Source: Lecanicillium sp. G3 (taxonomy: Eukaryota > Ascomycota > Sordariomycetes > Hypocreales > Cordycipitaceae). Taken from it: 64,000 nt of DNA. The number at the start of each line of letters is the position of its first letter. The first letter of the stretch is position 1. The notes under the pieces were generated by a model, which had not been told where the DNA came from, ran no database searches, and saw only the letters and a list, made by a program, of their open reading frames with translations. The translations under genes and the position numbers were made by a program. Shown in pieces: positions 1 through 11,191 of the stretch. The stretch lies in NCBI GenBank assembly GCA_037575805.1, contig JAZHPD010000031.1, forward strand, positions 310,001 through 374,000, given 5' to 3'.

Positions 1-1675
1 GCCATGAACCCCGTCATGGGCTTGAATATGCGCGCGCAGTTGTAAAACTCATTCATCTCGCGCAGGTACTCGTCGTCGGTCATTCCACCGGGCTTGGCCG
101 GGAGCGGGCGGTCCGCGTTGGCGCCGTGCTCGAGGTACGCCCTGTAGCGGTTCCGCTTGGCCTCGTCGTCGGCGTACGGACCGGATGCGCCGCCCCTAGA
201 TATCGCGGCCACGGCGGTGTCCCTGTCCACCTTGGGCACCTGGTCCAAGAGCGCCCTGCGCTTCTCCTCCGCTGACAGCGCGTACTCGGCGGGGACCTCG
301 CCGAGACCGGGGGGCAGGTTGGTGCGCCCAGAGGCGGCGGCAAGCTTGTCGCGGGCCGAGGACGATAAGAAGTCAAAGACGGACTTGCCCGGTAGAGCTT
401 TTTCGCCCAAGATGGCGGCTCTTGCTTTGGGGTCCAGCGTTGATGCCTTGGCGGCGTCGGCTGCTGATTGATATGCGCCATTGCCTGGTGCTTTATCGTT
501 TGTGGATTTCGAGGAGACCCAGCCCTCAGGAACGGCCATTGGTGCGTATTTGGATAATAACGCCGTCAGGTCCTCCACGGCCTTGGCCAGGACGAAGCCG
601 TCCAGTGGCAGTCGTCCGTCATGACACCGTCGTAAGCTTCCACCTGCTCTGGCACCCTTCGGTAAAAATACTGGCGCAGAACCCAGCGCTGGGTTGGCGA
701 CTGCGGTGGTCTTTTTCTTCTTCTTCTTGTCGCCGCCCAGAACGCGATTGTAGCTGATCTTGGGGCCCATCTCATACGGGTCTTCTTCGTCTGATCCGTT
801 ATCGTTCAGTATACCGACACCCATTCCGGAGCTCTTCTGTTTCGACTTTGTCTTTGTTTTGCTGCTCGGCGCTGGTAACCGCCTAGGTCCGAGGAAGTCG
901 TCCTCGTCTTCTTCGTCGGACGGCGCACGTGTCTCCGGCCGTGATTTGCTGAGCTTGGCCTCGCCCCGGAATCCCAATCCCATGCGGTCCGTCTTCCGCA
1001 CGAACCGTATCATGTCCGTGTCGTCAGGCGCAAAGAGGTACGTCGCGTCGTCGTCCTTGGCAGCACTGCTGTCCAGCCGCGCGGTGCGCCGGACCTTGGG
1101 TCCGATTCCCTGACCGTCCTTCCAGCCCATGCGCCGCAGGAGCTTCAGCCCCATCGTGTCGCCCTCGGTCTTGAACAGGCCCGCCAGCCCGCCGCCAGCA
1201 CGCGCCTGCTCGTCCGCCGAGGCGCCGAGGCCGGCAAAGGCCTGCGACGTCTTGAGCTGCTGGGCCTCGGCGGCGTCGGCAATGTCCTCGTCGTCCATGA
1301 AGTCTTGGGCGCGCTGCTCAACGGTTCTCTGATCGGACTTGTTTCGATTGGTTCGGCTGGATACGAACGTGGACGGGGTCCAGCCCTCTTTCGAGCCGAC
1401 GGTGTTGAAGTATCTAGTTTTTGGCGCGCGTCAGCAAGGTGCACGTTTCTTTGTTCGCGGTAATTGGATTGAGTGACTTACCCAGCGCTGAATCCGCCGG
1501 TAAAGGCGCCATGTAGTCTTTTGCGCCCTCTCTCATCTCGGACGTCCTGTTTCCAGAGCGGCAAGTAGGATCCATCGTCGCGGTCATCCTCGTCGGGTAG
1601 AGGCGTGCCAAAGACGGCGTAGGGCGCATGCTGGTCGGCCTCGAAGGTGGCGCGGGATCGCTTATAGGACGACAT
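1..1675 (-). CDS. G-patch domain protein, GPATCH1/DUF1604 family (C-terminus beyond window)
   Basis: This nuclear RNA-processing protein belongs to the GPATCH1 family, whose G-patch motif typically binds and stimulates DEAH-box helicases; GPATCH1 is found with late spliceosomes. Exon 1 is 1482-1675 and exon 2 runs from 1413 past base 1. The intron 1414-1481 begins GTAAGT and ends CTAG. The splice rebuilds the family hallmark GFSAGYFNTVGSKEGW near residues 61-76. The G-patch is at about residues 150-175 (LLRRMGWKDGQGIGPKV). An acidic, lysine-rich linker follows, then the conserved SVFDFLS block and an ADDxAKRxRYRAYLE-like block near the window edge. About 535 residues are visible and the 3' end is missing. 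The ATG at 1673-1675 opens directly on MSSYKRSRA, the expected N-terminus. A TATA-like TTTTATAAAA lies about 200 bp upstream. The helicase partner and splicing role come from the family, not from this sequence. Confidence 0.93.
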
Positions 1676-1873
1676 CGTTTAGATTGATGGTAGAGGTTGC
1701 TCTGCGCCCTTTGCGAGGGCAACCTCGGTCACATTTGCTGGGTTGTCGGGGGTAGAAGAATGGTGTCGCGGTTGGGAAGAAGTTGAAGCAGGCAACATTT
1801 GGCGGGATCTAGCTTGGATGGTCTTATCGATAAAGGGGCGGGGGACAGCGATGTTGTTTTATTGCGGCATAGA

Positions 1874-1883
1874 TTTTATAAAA
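1874..1883 (-). promoter_or_regulatory. TATA-like element upstream of the G-patch gene
   Basis: The nearly symmetrical TTTTATAAAA sits about 200 bp upstream of the G-patch ATG, the only strong TATA-like match close to that start. Fungal promoters often lack a working TATA box, so this is a candidate only. Confidence 0.3.
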
Positions 1884-2496
1884 CGCAACCAAGAAAATTG
1901 AACAAGATATCAATTTCACAACTATTTCATTCTTATCATCTCCTTCTTACTTTATTCTCTATTCATTGGTAGATCTGATGTGGCAGTTTATCCAAATAGC
2001 CGCTCGTATAGTAGCATGCTGCTTGCATGTAAAGCATCATGGCTATATCGTCGCGTGTATTCCTGGTGATAAAAATCAAGAACTGTTCTGATAAATTTTG
2101 TATAGACGGTCCAGTTTTCGATGAGCATGATCTTCTACGAGATTTGGTTTTCAAGGGCGCCGTTACTTTCATTGCTGGTAAGGAGAGGAGGCAGCCATGC
2201 TTCCGGTACATCAGCGTATAACCAAACATGAGTCGATCTTGTGTGGAGCGGCATTTACAAGTATGCAGAAAAGGAATTCTGGCGAGGGAAAAAAAAAAGG
2301 AGCAGACAAAGTCTGTTCGCGTTATGGTTGATATGCGGTGACTGCATGTTTCCAGTTGCGGTTGCCAGCAGGGTGTATTGGGTCAACGCAGCGAGTGGAA
2401 CCGCTGTGTTTGTCGGGCTTTATGCAGGGGGAAGAGGTGGTACACAGCTACCTGTAAGAATGCAGGACAAAGGAGGTGAGCCATTCGCCAAAAATT

Positions 2497-2508
2497 CCCC
2501 CCCCCCCC

Positions 2509-2547
<39 letters not shown>
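2497..2547. repeat. C13-A38 homopolymer block
   Basis: Thirteen C residues pass directly into thirty-eight A residues, the longest homopolymer block in the window. No retroposed gene body or target-site duplication is evident beside it. Its exact length may be affected by sequencing slippage. Confidence 0.9.
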
Positions 2548-2553
<6 letters not shown>

Positions 2554-4420
2554 AAAAAGAGGTCGCCTGGCGGTTTATTGCTTGCTCCTAGAATTACAGG
2601 TGTGGGTTGCAGGCATGGTGACACGATGCCCTGCAGGGGACAAGGTACAGGGTAAGGGGAAAAGAAGCAAAGTGGGCGAGAGAGGCATGACCTGAAAGCC
2701 TGCGACAAGCTGCCGGCCGCAAAGAGCAAGACAGCATGAGGCATGAGAGCCAAAAGTCTTGCCTTTTTTGCTATAATTAACTAACAAACTAGTGCCAGCG
2801 GCGGCGGGCATCCATCATGAGCGGTGCCCGCAGTGGTGCCAGATCCATTGTACTAGCGGGACTTTGAGGGTCTGGGAAGCCCCGTCGCTGTCGTCATGAT
2901 GGTGGTCGACTTGCTGGGCAGGGCAGGGCATTGGGGTGATGTGTCCCGCCCTGGCGTTTCGAAACTGGCGGCGGCGGCCAGGGTAGCAAAGTAAATAAGC
3001 AGGGACGGAGGAAGACGTACATGTAAGGTTGAGAGGACAAGGAGGATGGGGACTGTTATGCTGGACGAGGGAGGTGTGGGCAAAAGGGCAGGGACACGGT
3101 CGTTTTGGGCATCAATTGGGGAGCCTGGCGAGCGAGTTGTGCGACGGCGAGTAGGGGGTAAGCTTTGGGATTGCGGGAGAATAAAGAGAAGAATAGAGGG
3201 ACATGTTGGCAAGTTGGATGGGTAAGAAGTTGGCTTGGCCATTGGGTGTGCCGATGTGCAGTGGTGAGCTGAGCTAGTTATGACTACGTACTCTGTGTAC
3301 GTGTATGTGCGGCGGCGAAGCCAATCACCACACACAGTGTGGTGAGTATATGTGCATATGAGTTTTCTCTTTGCGCCGTCGAGTAATTGGTTAATTAATA
3401 ATTAAGTAAAAGTTCCGTCGCCGAGTCGGCGCCCCTGTTCCTTTTGGTTGAACCTTTTGGCTGGCTTAGCGGCGGGAGTCTAATAAAAGGGGATGAATGG
3501 CAAGGCAGCAAGCCGTGAGGCATGACGCTGCAGGCCACGATGATTTAATTGTTATTACAGGTACGGGTAGTGGCATGGACTGGACTGGGGCGGTCTTTTT
3601 TTTTCTTTTTCATTTTTTCCCCCATCTCGTTTCTTGGTTCTCTCTTGCTCTGTAGAATGCTTGGTTACAGAGTGCCCAGCCAGTGCCTACGGACCGTGGC
3701 CCCATTGCTGACCTGCCAACTGGTAAAAGAGGCAGAAAACGACTCCATATTCATTCAGAAAGGTTACCAGTGGTGCGAAAATGTACAAGATAACGTTATG
3801 AATCGACGGGCGACGAGACGAGTTACCGTGATCATGACATTCACTGCACCTACTACTAACACTGTGCTCAGTAGCTCAGTACCAGTATCTAGCCCGTCCT
3901 CTAGCGCGTCCTCCCCCGCGGTCGGCCGAACGAGTCAGGGTCACCAACTGCCCGACTCAGCTGGCGCGCCCCTCAAGTCTGGAGTTTTGGGCGTTGCTAT
4001 ACGTAAAGTTGCGAGGCCGTCATTCTGCGAAGCTAAAAAAGTAAAAAAAAAAAAAGCCCAGCTTCAAGGTGGGAAAACAACAACAAATCGACGGGACCCT
4101 GTCCACTGCAACTACAGTCCCGCCCACAGCCCACCTCCCCCCTTCCCCTTCCCGTTCTCCCTCCCGGTTATTATTATTAGCAGTGACGAGTTGACTCTGC
4201 TAGTAGACAGCGAGCCAGCGAGTCAGCCTCTTACTAGTTAGTACAGATACACTGGCACTGTCCTGCCAGTTACTGACATAACTTGTTGCTGTTGCAGCGG
4301 CTCCAGGGTTCTTCAGGGTATTTAGCATTCTATTCGACATTACAGATCTCGCAGAAACAGTAAGGACAGACAGGTAACTCCGTACTCCTTTCCCAGCCTT
4401 AGCCCAGCCTGCTAGCCACA

Positions 4421-4469
4421 GTGCCTGTGCCTGTGCCTGTGCCTGCGCCTGTGCTTGTGCTTGTGCTTG
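4421..4469. repeat. GTGCCT/GTGCTT hexanucleotide repeat
   Basis: Eight imperfect hexamer units, GTGCCT drifting to GTGCTT at the distal end, lie in the KIN1 upstream region. It looks like a degenerate microsatellite. Confidence 0.85.
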
Positions 4470-4540
4470 AACTCCTTCCTCTCTCGTCTCTCCCGCTGCG
4501 GGCGGCCTGCCTCTTAGTACGGTTACCTAAGGTATAAACT

Positions 4541-4673
4541 AGTACCTTGGTACCTGCCTACCGCCTACCACCGCCTACAGGCACCTACAGCCCGCTAACC
4601 TACCAGGTACCTACCTACCAGGTACTACTCGTACCTACCAGGTACCTACCTACCTTAGTACCTACTGTAGCAC
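4541..4673. repeat. GGTACC/CTACC-rich low-complexity tract
   Basis: Repeated TACC and AGGTACCT words, including short palindromes, fill about 130 bp upstream of KIN1. Similar tracts are familiar in hypocrealean intergenic DNA. I see no regular unit and no telomere repeat. Confidence 0.7.
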
Positions 4674-4886
4674 TCCCGCCGGGTAGCGTCACAAACGAAA
4701 CATTAAAACAGACACGAAAAAAAAAAAGAAGAGCAAAGGGCAGAAAAAGAAAGAAAAGTAAACAGTCCCATCGAGGGGTTGCATCCTCTCACACACTCTA
4801 CAGTCATTCATCCATACCAGGCGCCGTCGTCGCCTTTTCTTGTCGCTCTTCTTCCTCTCCTCCTCCTCCCACCCAACAGGCCCATC

Positions 4887-7800
4887 ATGACGACGACAGC
4901 GCCCCCAGGCTCCGATCTTTCGCACGCCTCGCCCTCGCGGGCGCCACCAACCCGGTCATATTCCACCCGCAGAGATAGAGATCCATCGCACCCACGGCCA
5001 TCACACTCACACCCATCACACTCTTCTCGTCCCTCGACCGCCGCATCGGCCACTTCTGCTTCCGCTTCTGCTACTGCTTCTGCTTCTGCTACTGCTTCTG
5101 CTCAAGCTCAAGCCTCTGCTTCCACCTCCGCCTCTTACCCCCCAATCACCGCCAACAACGCCGCCGCCGCCCATCAACAGACGCGTCCTCTTCATCCCCA
5201 GCGCCGCGCTTCCTCCTCCCAGCGTTCCGCCTCCAACGACATCCTGCCGCCCCAACATGACTACGACACGACGCGCATAGCCTCACACTCCAAGCGCAGC
5301 ATCAGCCGCGACGTCCACCTCCCAACCCCGAGGGGCGTCGACCCCAACAACACCGCCAGCCGTCCTCAGCGACGCAGCAGCTCCCGCTCCAGCCATCCCC
5401 GTCCGCTTCTTCAACCTCAACCTCACCAGCCCGACATGCCCTCTGCCACCTCCGGCGGAGGCTCCAATGCCGCGCCGCCCTCCTCCTCCCACGGCCGCTC
5501 ATCGCACGCCGCCCAAGATGCACCACCCTCCGGCTCCAAGCAGTCGCGCTCGCGCACCACGATCCCGACCCAGTCTGGAAAATGGATTCTCGGCAAGACC
5601 ATTGGCGCTGGCAGCATGGGCAAGGTCAAGCTCGCCCGCAAGGAAGACGGCAGCGAACAGGTTCGTCACCCTCTCCCCTCCCGCCCCTATTTTCCATCAC
5701 CAACCCCAAGCTTGCGTACCACGGCTCTGCACATCGCCAAGACCCCACATCCACAGCCAGACTGACAGCGCCACCCCTTTTCTTCCAACAGGTTGCCTGC
5801 AAAATTATTCCTCGCGGTTCAACCGATGATGGCCACCAGAGCCGTGCCGACAAGGAGCGCGCCGATCAGTCCAAGGAAATTCGCACCGCGCGCGAGGCCG
5901 CCATCGTCACCCTCCTCAACCACCCTCACATCTGCGGCCTGCGCGATGTCGTCCGCACAAACTACCATTGGTACATGCTCTTCGAGTTTGTCAACGGAGG
6001 CCAGATGCTTGACTACATCATCTCCCACGGCAAGCTCAAGGAAAAACAGGCCCGCAAGTTTAGTCGCCAGATCGCCAGCTCCCTCGATTACTGCCACCGC
6101 AACAGCATCGTCCACCGCGACCTGAAAATCGAAAACATTCTCATCAGCAAGACTGGCGACATCAAAATCATTGACTTCGGTCTCAGCAACCTCTTTGCGC
6201 CCCGCGGTCACCTCAAGACCTTTTGCGGCAGCTTGTACTTTGCCGCCCCCGAGCTGCTTCAAGCCCGAGCCTACACCGGTCCCGAGGTCGATGTCTGGAG
6301 TTTTGGCATTGTCCTTTACGTCCTAGTATGCGGCAAAGTTCCCTTTGACGACCATAGCATGCCTGCTCTTCATGCCAAGATCAAGAAGGGTCTTGTAGAT
6401 TATCCCAACTGGCTCTCGAGTGGTACGACATCACAATACCCCTCGTCTCTTCTCACCCTTTAGATCAATGCTAACATTTTCCCAGAATGCAAGCACATCA
6501 TGTCACGCATGCTCGTCACCGACCCGAGACAGCGCGCTACCATGCAAGAGGTCATGAACCATCCTTGGATGACCAAGGGCTACAGCGGACCTCCAGACAA
6601 CTACCTTCCACTTCGCGAGCCTCTCACCCTTCCTCTCGAGCCAGAAGTCATCCACGCCATGCAGGGCTTCAACTTTGGCTCTCCTGAGAGCATCAATGCC
6701 CAGCTTACCAAAATCATCGAGTCGGACGAATACCAGCAGGCCGTCAGGCTCTACTACCGCGAGAGGAAAGCCTCGCAGCTCACACCCGAGGTGGAAAAGA
6801 AGAAGAGCTTCGGTTTCGACTTTTACAAGCGCCGCAACTCCGGTTCCGCTAGTCGCGATACCTTGACGCACCCCAGCTCCGACGCATTGCAGCTTGGCAG
6901 CGATCCTCTCAATGCCTTTAGTCCCCTCTTGTCTATCTACTACCTGGTCCGCGAGAAGCAGGCGAGGGAGCAAGAGAATTTGCTGACCCAGCCGCCTTCT
7001 TCCGCTCGTGACAAGGAGAAGCAGCGTGAGCGTGAGCGTGAACGAGAGCGCGAACGAGAGCGCGAAAAGGAGAGAGACCGTGATCGGGACCGTGACCGTG
7101 ATCGGGACCGTGACCGTGATCGAGACCGTGATCGCGACCGACCGGCCGATATCATGCCAGACCTCGCACCTCCCAAGGCTGCCCACACAAATGCCGCAGC
7201 CTTTGAGATGCCGGGAGAGAAGCCGACCGGTGGCCGCACACGACCACGTGCTCGCACCCATGGCGAAGATGACGAGCCAGACATGGTCAAGCAGTCGCGG
7301 CAGAAATCGCCAGAGAAGCCCGAACCCACGCCGAAAAAGGAAGGCACAGCAGCTGGCATACTGCGTCGCTTTAGCACCCGTAAGCGCAGAGAGCCTCAAC
7401 GCCATGAGAGAGACCGGTCACATCCTCCCATGGTCCACGTGCACTCACCTTCCGAGTCGCAGTCCGTCACCCCGAGAAAGAGCTTCAGCATACGCCGCGC
7501 GCGAGCCGACCCAGACGAGTTGCGCTCCGGCGGTAGCCAGCAGTACCACAAGGAGCTCCTCAGCCCGCCGCTTTCTGCTGGCGGCCGGTCTACCAAGTCT
7601 GGACTCGGCCGATCGACCAGTGTCAACTCTGGTGACATCCGCCGTCGTGATGCTGGTAGAGCAGCCAGGGAACAGGCTGTTACGAGCGGCAGCGACCAGT
7701 CCGTCGAGAACGAAAGACCTGAGAGTGCCTACCGTGGGCACGGTCACTCGCAGTCAATGACGATGAGAGCCAAGTCCCTGGGCCACGCTCGCCGAGAAAG

Positions 7801-8521
7801 CGTTCAGCGCCGTCGCCAGAGGAGAGAGGCCGCCGTGGAGTCCAATGTCCCAGAAGAGACGGACGGAGAGCTCGAGGCAAGCGGACAGTCGACAGAGCGG
7901 TTGGGAACAAGTGAACTGGCCAAGCCCGTGTTCCTCAAGGGGCTGTTTAGTGTCTCGACGACGTCGGGCAAGTCGGTTCCCGCCATCCGGTCAGAGATTC
8001 GTCGTGTGCTCAACCAGCTCAATGTTCAATTCACCGAGATCAAGGGCGGCTTCAGCTGCCGACACTCGCCCAGCATCGATCTCAACAAGGTACAGGATCC
8101 TCCTGGCACGGCGGGCGGTCAGTCTGTAGGCCACCGACGCCGCTTCAGTTTCGGAGGTCTTCGCCGTGGCGACGACAGAGACGACTCTGACAGAGGCCCT
8201 CTGAGCCCCCGCACACCGGGTCGTTCAGACAGGGATCGCAGTGACCGCGACAGGAGCGACAGGGACCGCAGCTATTCCAATTCGGAGACGTCAGTCGACA
8301 GCATTCCGCGAAGGAACGGCGGGACGACTCGCCGTGCACCGGGTGAGACCAGCACCCAGGTACAGAGTGATCTCGGCGGCAGCATGATTCTGGAGTTTGA
8401 AATTTTCATCGTCAAGGTGCCGCTGCTGTCGCTGCACGGCATCCAATTTAAGCGCATGGAAGGCAACACTTGGCAATTTAAGAACATGGCGGACCAGATC
8501 CTCAAGGAACTGAAGCTGTAA
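4887..8521 (+). CDS. kin1: KIN1/KIN2-type serine/threonine kinase (PAR-1/MARK family)
   Basis: This polarity and exocytosis kinase of the KIN1/PAR-1/MARK family acts at the cell cortex. The coding join is 4887-5660, 5792-6422, 6486-8521, giving 1146 residues, close to yeast Kin1. Introns are 131 and 63 nt with GT-AG ends. Residues 1-230 are disordered and rich in Ser, Ala and Pro. The kinase domain starts near residue 233 with GAGSMGKV (240-247). Catalytic residues are complete: VACK lysine 262, HRD aspartate 368, DFG aspartate 386 and APE 410-412; the segment before APE, TFCGSLYFAAPE, is typical of KIN1. Residues about 645-690 are an Arg-Glu then Arg-Asp repeat, and a smaller SDRDR repeat lies near residue 1050. 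The last 45 residues, ending ILKELKL, match a KA1 domain, which binds acidic phospholipids and autoinhibits in this family. The ATG follows a C/T-rich leader, and the stop is a tandem TAATAA. Confidence 0.97.
7021..7142 (+). repeat. Arg-Glu / Arg-Asp codon repeat within KIN1
   Basis: GAGCGN-type codons for Arg-Glu pass into GACCGN/GATCGN codons for Arg-Asp. Longer units made of GACCGTGATCGG recur, consistent with replication slippage. The repeat sits in the linker between the kinase and KA1 domains and adds a long charged rod. Confidence 0.9.
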
Positions 8522-9834
8522 TAAAAGGTATTTCCTTTGATTTATTTTATTCTTTTTTTTGGTATACCATTTGCGGATGGAGACTTGGAATCCATCACGG
8601 CGTTGCAAGCGTCTGACCGGACGGGAGGAGCTTATTTACAGGCACCCGTCTGTTTATTTGGCGCAGAAGCGCGCTCCAATATAATTTGCAAAGTGCATTT
8701 GAGCATACTGGGTAGCAGTCATGACTATTGCATGGGACAGCTGGGGAGCTTTAAAATACTTTTTTTTTTTAACTCTTTTGTCGTTATTCTTTTTCTTTGT
8801 CTTTGTCTTTGCCGATAGTGTTACTTGTTGATCTGGGGAGGAGAGAGAAAGCATTGGCATGGCATTAGCATGATCTTCAATATGAGAGAATTTGCTTGAA
8901 AAAAAAAAACGTCTTGCGAAATGATGCACAATTTAACGGGTGGCACAAATATACTCTATACTCTGACTGCGTGATGTGACGTTGAAGCTTGGGAGGCTTG
9001 CCCAACAAGGTGAAGGTACATGAAATGACGGTGGGCTGTGGTGCAGATCACAGGTACCAGCCCTCCGAAGCGGAAGGCACCAACCAACCCAGCCACAAGC
9101 TCGTCAGTGGCAGCTGCCCCAGGCAGATGCGGTGTCTGTACGGAGTACGGTGTACCAAAGACAAGTTCTGGGTCTCGATTACTTTTTGTACCTCTTCACC
9201 CAATTTTCGCGCAGGTAGTACATACGCATGGCCCGTGCGTCCCCACTTTGGGCTCGCGCTGCGCCGCGAAGGTTCAAGCCTGGCCTTGGACAAAACCTGC
9301 CTTGCTGGCTGTATGTCTCGCTGGGCTCGCTGGCGCAGCCGCTCCCTTGCCCATACCCGAGACCACCAAAAAGCTTTTGCCAGCTGTTTCCGCCTTCCTT
9401 CCTGCCCACCCCCCCAAAGGACGCCCCAAACTCCAGTTATCCCAGCACCGACAAACCCGCGCACAGCCTTTCCCGCCTCATTGCCGGCGCTTCACCAACC
9501 ACTGAGCAACGCTTCTCGAGCCCGAATCAACCCTGCCTTCACGCCCGCTTCTCTCCTTGCGCCGCGCGCCGTGCGACGTTTCCTCCCTCTCGGTTTCCTT
9601 GGTGCCGCTCCATTACGCGCACAACACGAACGCACACACACGCACACACACGCAACACCCACGACGCATCCCCGCCTTTTTCGGTAGCACTGCCAGCTTT
9701 CGCTGCAAAGGCCGCTCTCTCTCGTACGCCACGACCACGACTATAAGAACCCGCCAGCAGTCGCTACACTGAATCGACTCGCTGAAGACGTCGCATTCGT
9801 CTCCTCCTGCTCTTGATTGCAACCAACGCCCACC
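8522..9834. other. intergenic: KIN1 3' flank and CAF40 upstream region
   Basis: About 1.3 kb. The first part is T-rich 3' flank with T and A runs. TACGGAGTACGG is at 9139-9150. The distal part is C/A-rich, with ACGCACACACACGC repeats at 9633-9656 and a TATA-like TATAAGA at 9742-9748, about 90 bp before the CAF40 ATG. Long open frames across 9000-9770 overlap in several frames and have no recognisable domain. Confidence 0.75.
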
Positions 9835-11191
9835 ATGATGCCATCGGCGCATGTCTACGGACATCACCAGTTCGGCCACCAGGCCGAGTCCTCGTGGATG
9901 CACCAGCAGTCTGGCCATCACCAGCAGCATCCCCAGCAAGGCAGCGGCGCGTCGTCCGTCCAGCAGCAACAGCAGCAGCAGGCCCAGCAGCAGCAGCAAG
10001 CCCAGCAGCAGCAGCAAGCCCAGCAGCAGCAGCAAGCCCAGCAGCAGCAGCAGCAGCACTACGGCCGCCTCGCCTCCAACAACCACTCCAACGCCGGTAA
10101 CCAGAACGCCTCGCACAACCAGGATGGCTCCCACGAGCACATCTCCGAGGACAACCGGCGCACCATGGCGTACATTGCCGACCTCTTGAACGAGAGCACC
10201 CGCGAGGCCGCGCTCCTCGAGCTCAGCAAGAAGCGTGAGCAGGTTCCGGAGCTGGCGCTCATCCTCTGGCACTCATTCGGTAGGCATCACTGGGCTCCCC
10301 TGGGGAGGCCCTGCGCTCGTCTTTACGCGACAGCATACTAACCCGTCATCCTCGCTTCAGGCGTCATGACTTCTCTTCTGCAGGAAATCATCTCCGTCTA
10401 CACGCTGCTCAACCCGTCGCAGCTCACCGCCGCGGCCTCCAACAGGGTTTGCAATGCGCTCGCGCTCCTGCAATGTGTCGCGTCGCACAACGATACCCGC
10501 GCCCTTTTCCTTCACGGTTCGTCTAGCCCAGATGCCCGAATTGATGACGTTTTCAGCTCTAACCCGATGGCTCCGATAGCGCACATCCCCCTGTTCCTCT
10601 ACCCGTTCCTCAACACCACCTCCAAGTCGCGACCCTTCGAGTATCTGCGACTGACGAGCCTTGGCGTTATCGGCGCCCTTGTCAAGAACGATTCCACAGA
10701 AGTCATCAACTTCCTGTTGACCACGGAGATAATTCCTCTGTGCCTCAGAATCATGGAGACTGGCTCAGAGCTTAGCAAGACTGTTGCCATCTTCATTGTG
10801 CAGAAGATTCTGCTGGACGACAACGGCCTCAACTACATTTGCGCCACCTACGAGCGCTTCTATGCCGTCGGCACTGTCCTGAGCAACATGGTTGCCCAGC
10901 TCGTCGAGTCTCAGACCGCACGACTGCTCAAGCACGTCGTCCGCTGCTTCCTTCGGTACGTTTCCCCAAGCAACTCTGATACCAACCCGCGACTGACAAT
11001 ATCCCAGCCTGAGCGACAATGCCAGGGCTCGCGAGGCTCTTCGCCAGTGCCTGCCCGAACCCCTTCGCGATGCCACATTCTCATCCGTTCTCCGTGATGA
11101 CGCGGCTACTAAGCGTTGCCTCGCCCAACTCCTCATCAACCTGTCGGACAACGTCGTGGACCCTGGCTCCTCTGGCGTTTCCGGCATGTGA
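9835..11191 (+). CDS. CAF40: CCR4-NOT complex subunit Caf40/Rcd1 (CNOT9 homologue)
   Basis: This is the conserved CNOT9/Caf40 armadillo-repeat subunit of the CCR4-NOT deadenylase complex, which docks regulators and NOT1 in cytoplasmic mRNA decay. The coding join is 9835-10279, 10361-10516, 10580-10955, 11008-11191, giving 386 residues; introns are 81, 63 and 52 nt. Joining exon 2 to exon 3 rebuilds FLHAHIPLFLYPFLNTTSK, an almost invariant family block. Joining 3 to 4 rebuilds CFLRLSDNARAREAL. The conserved core runs from about residue 103 (DNRRTMAYIADLL) to the C-terminus (LINLSDNVVDP). Residues 43-74 are a Gln-rich tract with regular Ala interruptions, as is common in fungal Caf40 N-termini. 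The start is the first ATG, in CACCATG context; a second ATG follows directly. Confidence 0.97.
9961..10056 (+). repeat. polyglutamine minisatellite in CAF40
   Basis: CAG/CAA codons with periodic GCC. Three identical 18-nt units encoding five Gln and one Ala occupy 9985-10038, flanked by related units. Unit identity including the single CAA suggests recent expansion by slippage or unequal exchange. Confidence 0.95.

Larger units (their letters stand above)
1676..4886. other. divergent intergenic region between G-patch gene and KIN1
   Basis: About 3.2 kb without a recognisable gene. It holds a TATA-like TTTTATAAAA at 1874-1883 on the G-patch side, a long C/A homopolymer block at 2497-2547, hexanucleotide and GGTACC/TACC-rich repeats at 4421-4673, and a C/T-rich leader at 4800-4886 before the KIN1 ATG. 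Open frames here run through homopolymers and repeats and look accidental. Confidence 0.8.

Noticed and set aside
3885..3960. tRNA-like A box (TAGCTCAGTACC)
   Set aside because: No B box or matching T-arm follows at the right distance, and no acceptor stem is visible.
3549..4241. 230-codon open frame upstream of KIN1
   Set aside because: It runs through T-rich and A-rich runs and low-complexity pyrimidine tracts; no motif, no codon bias, and it lies in the KIN1 upstream region.
9228..9746. Overlapping frames of 150-170 codons before CAF40
   Set aside because: Three frames are open over the same C-rich DNA, which indicates composition and not coding; they end in the CA-rich leader of CAF40.
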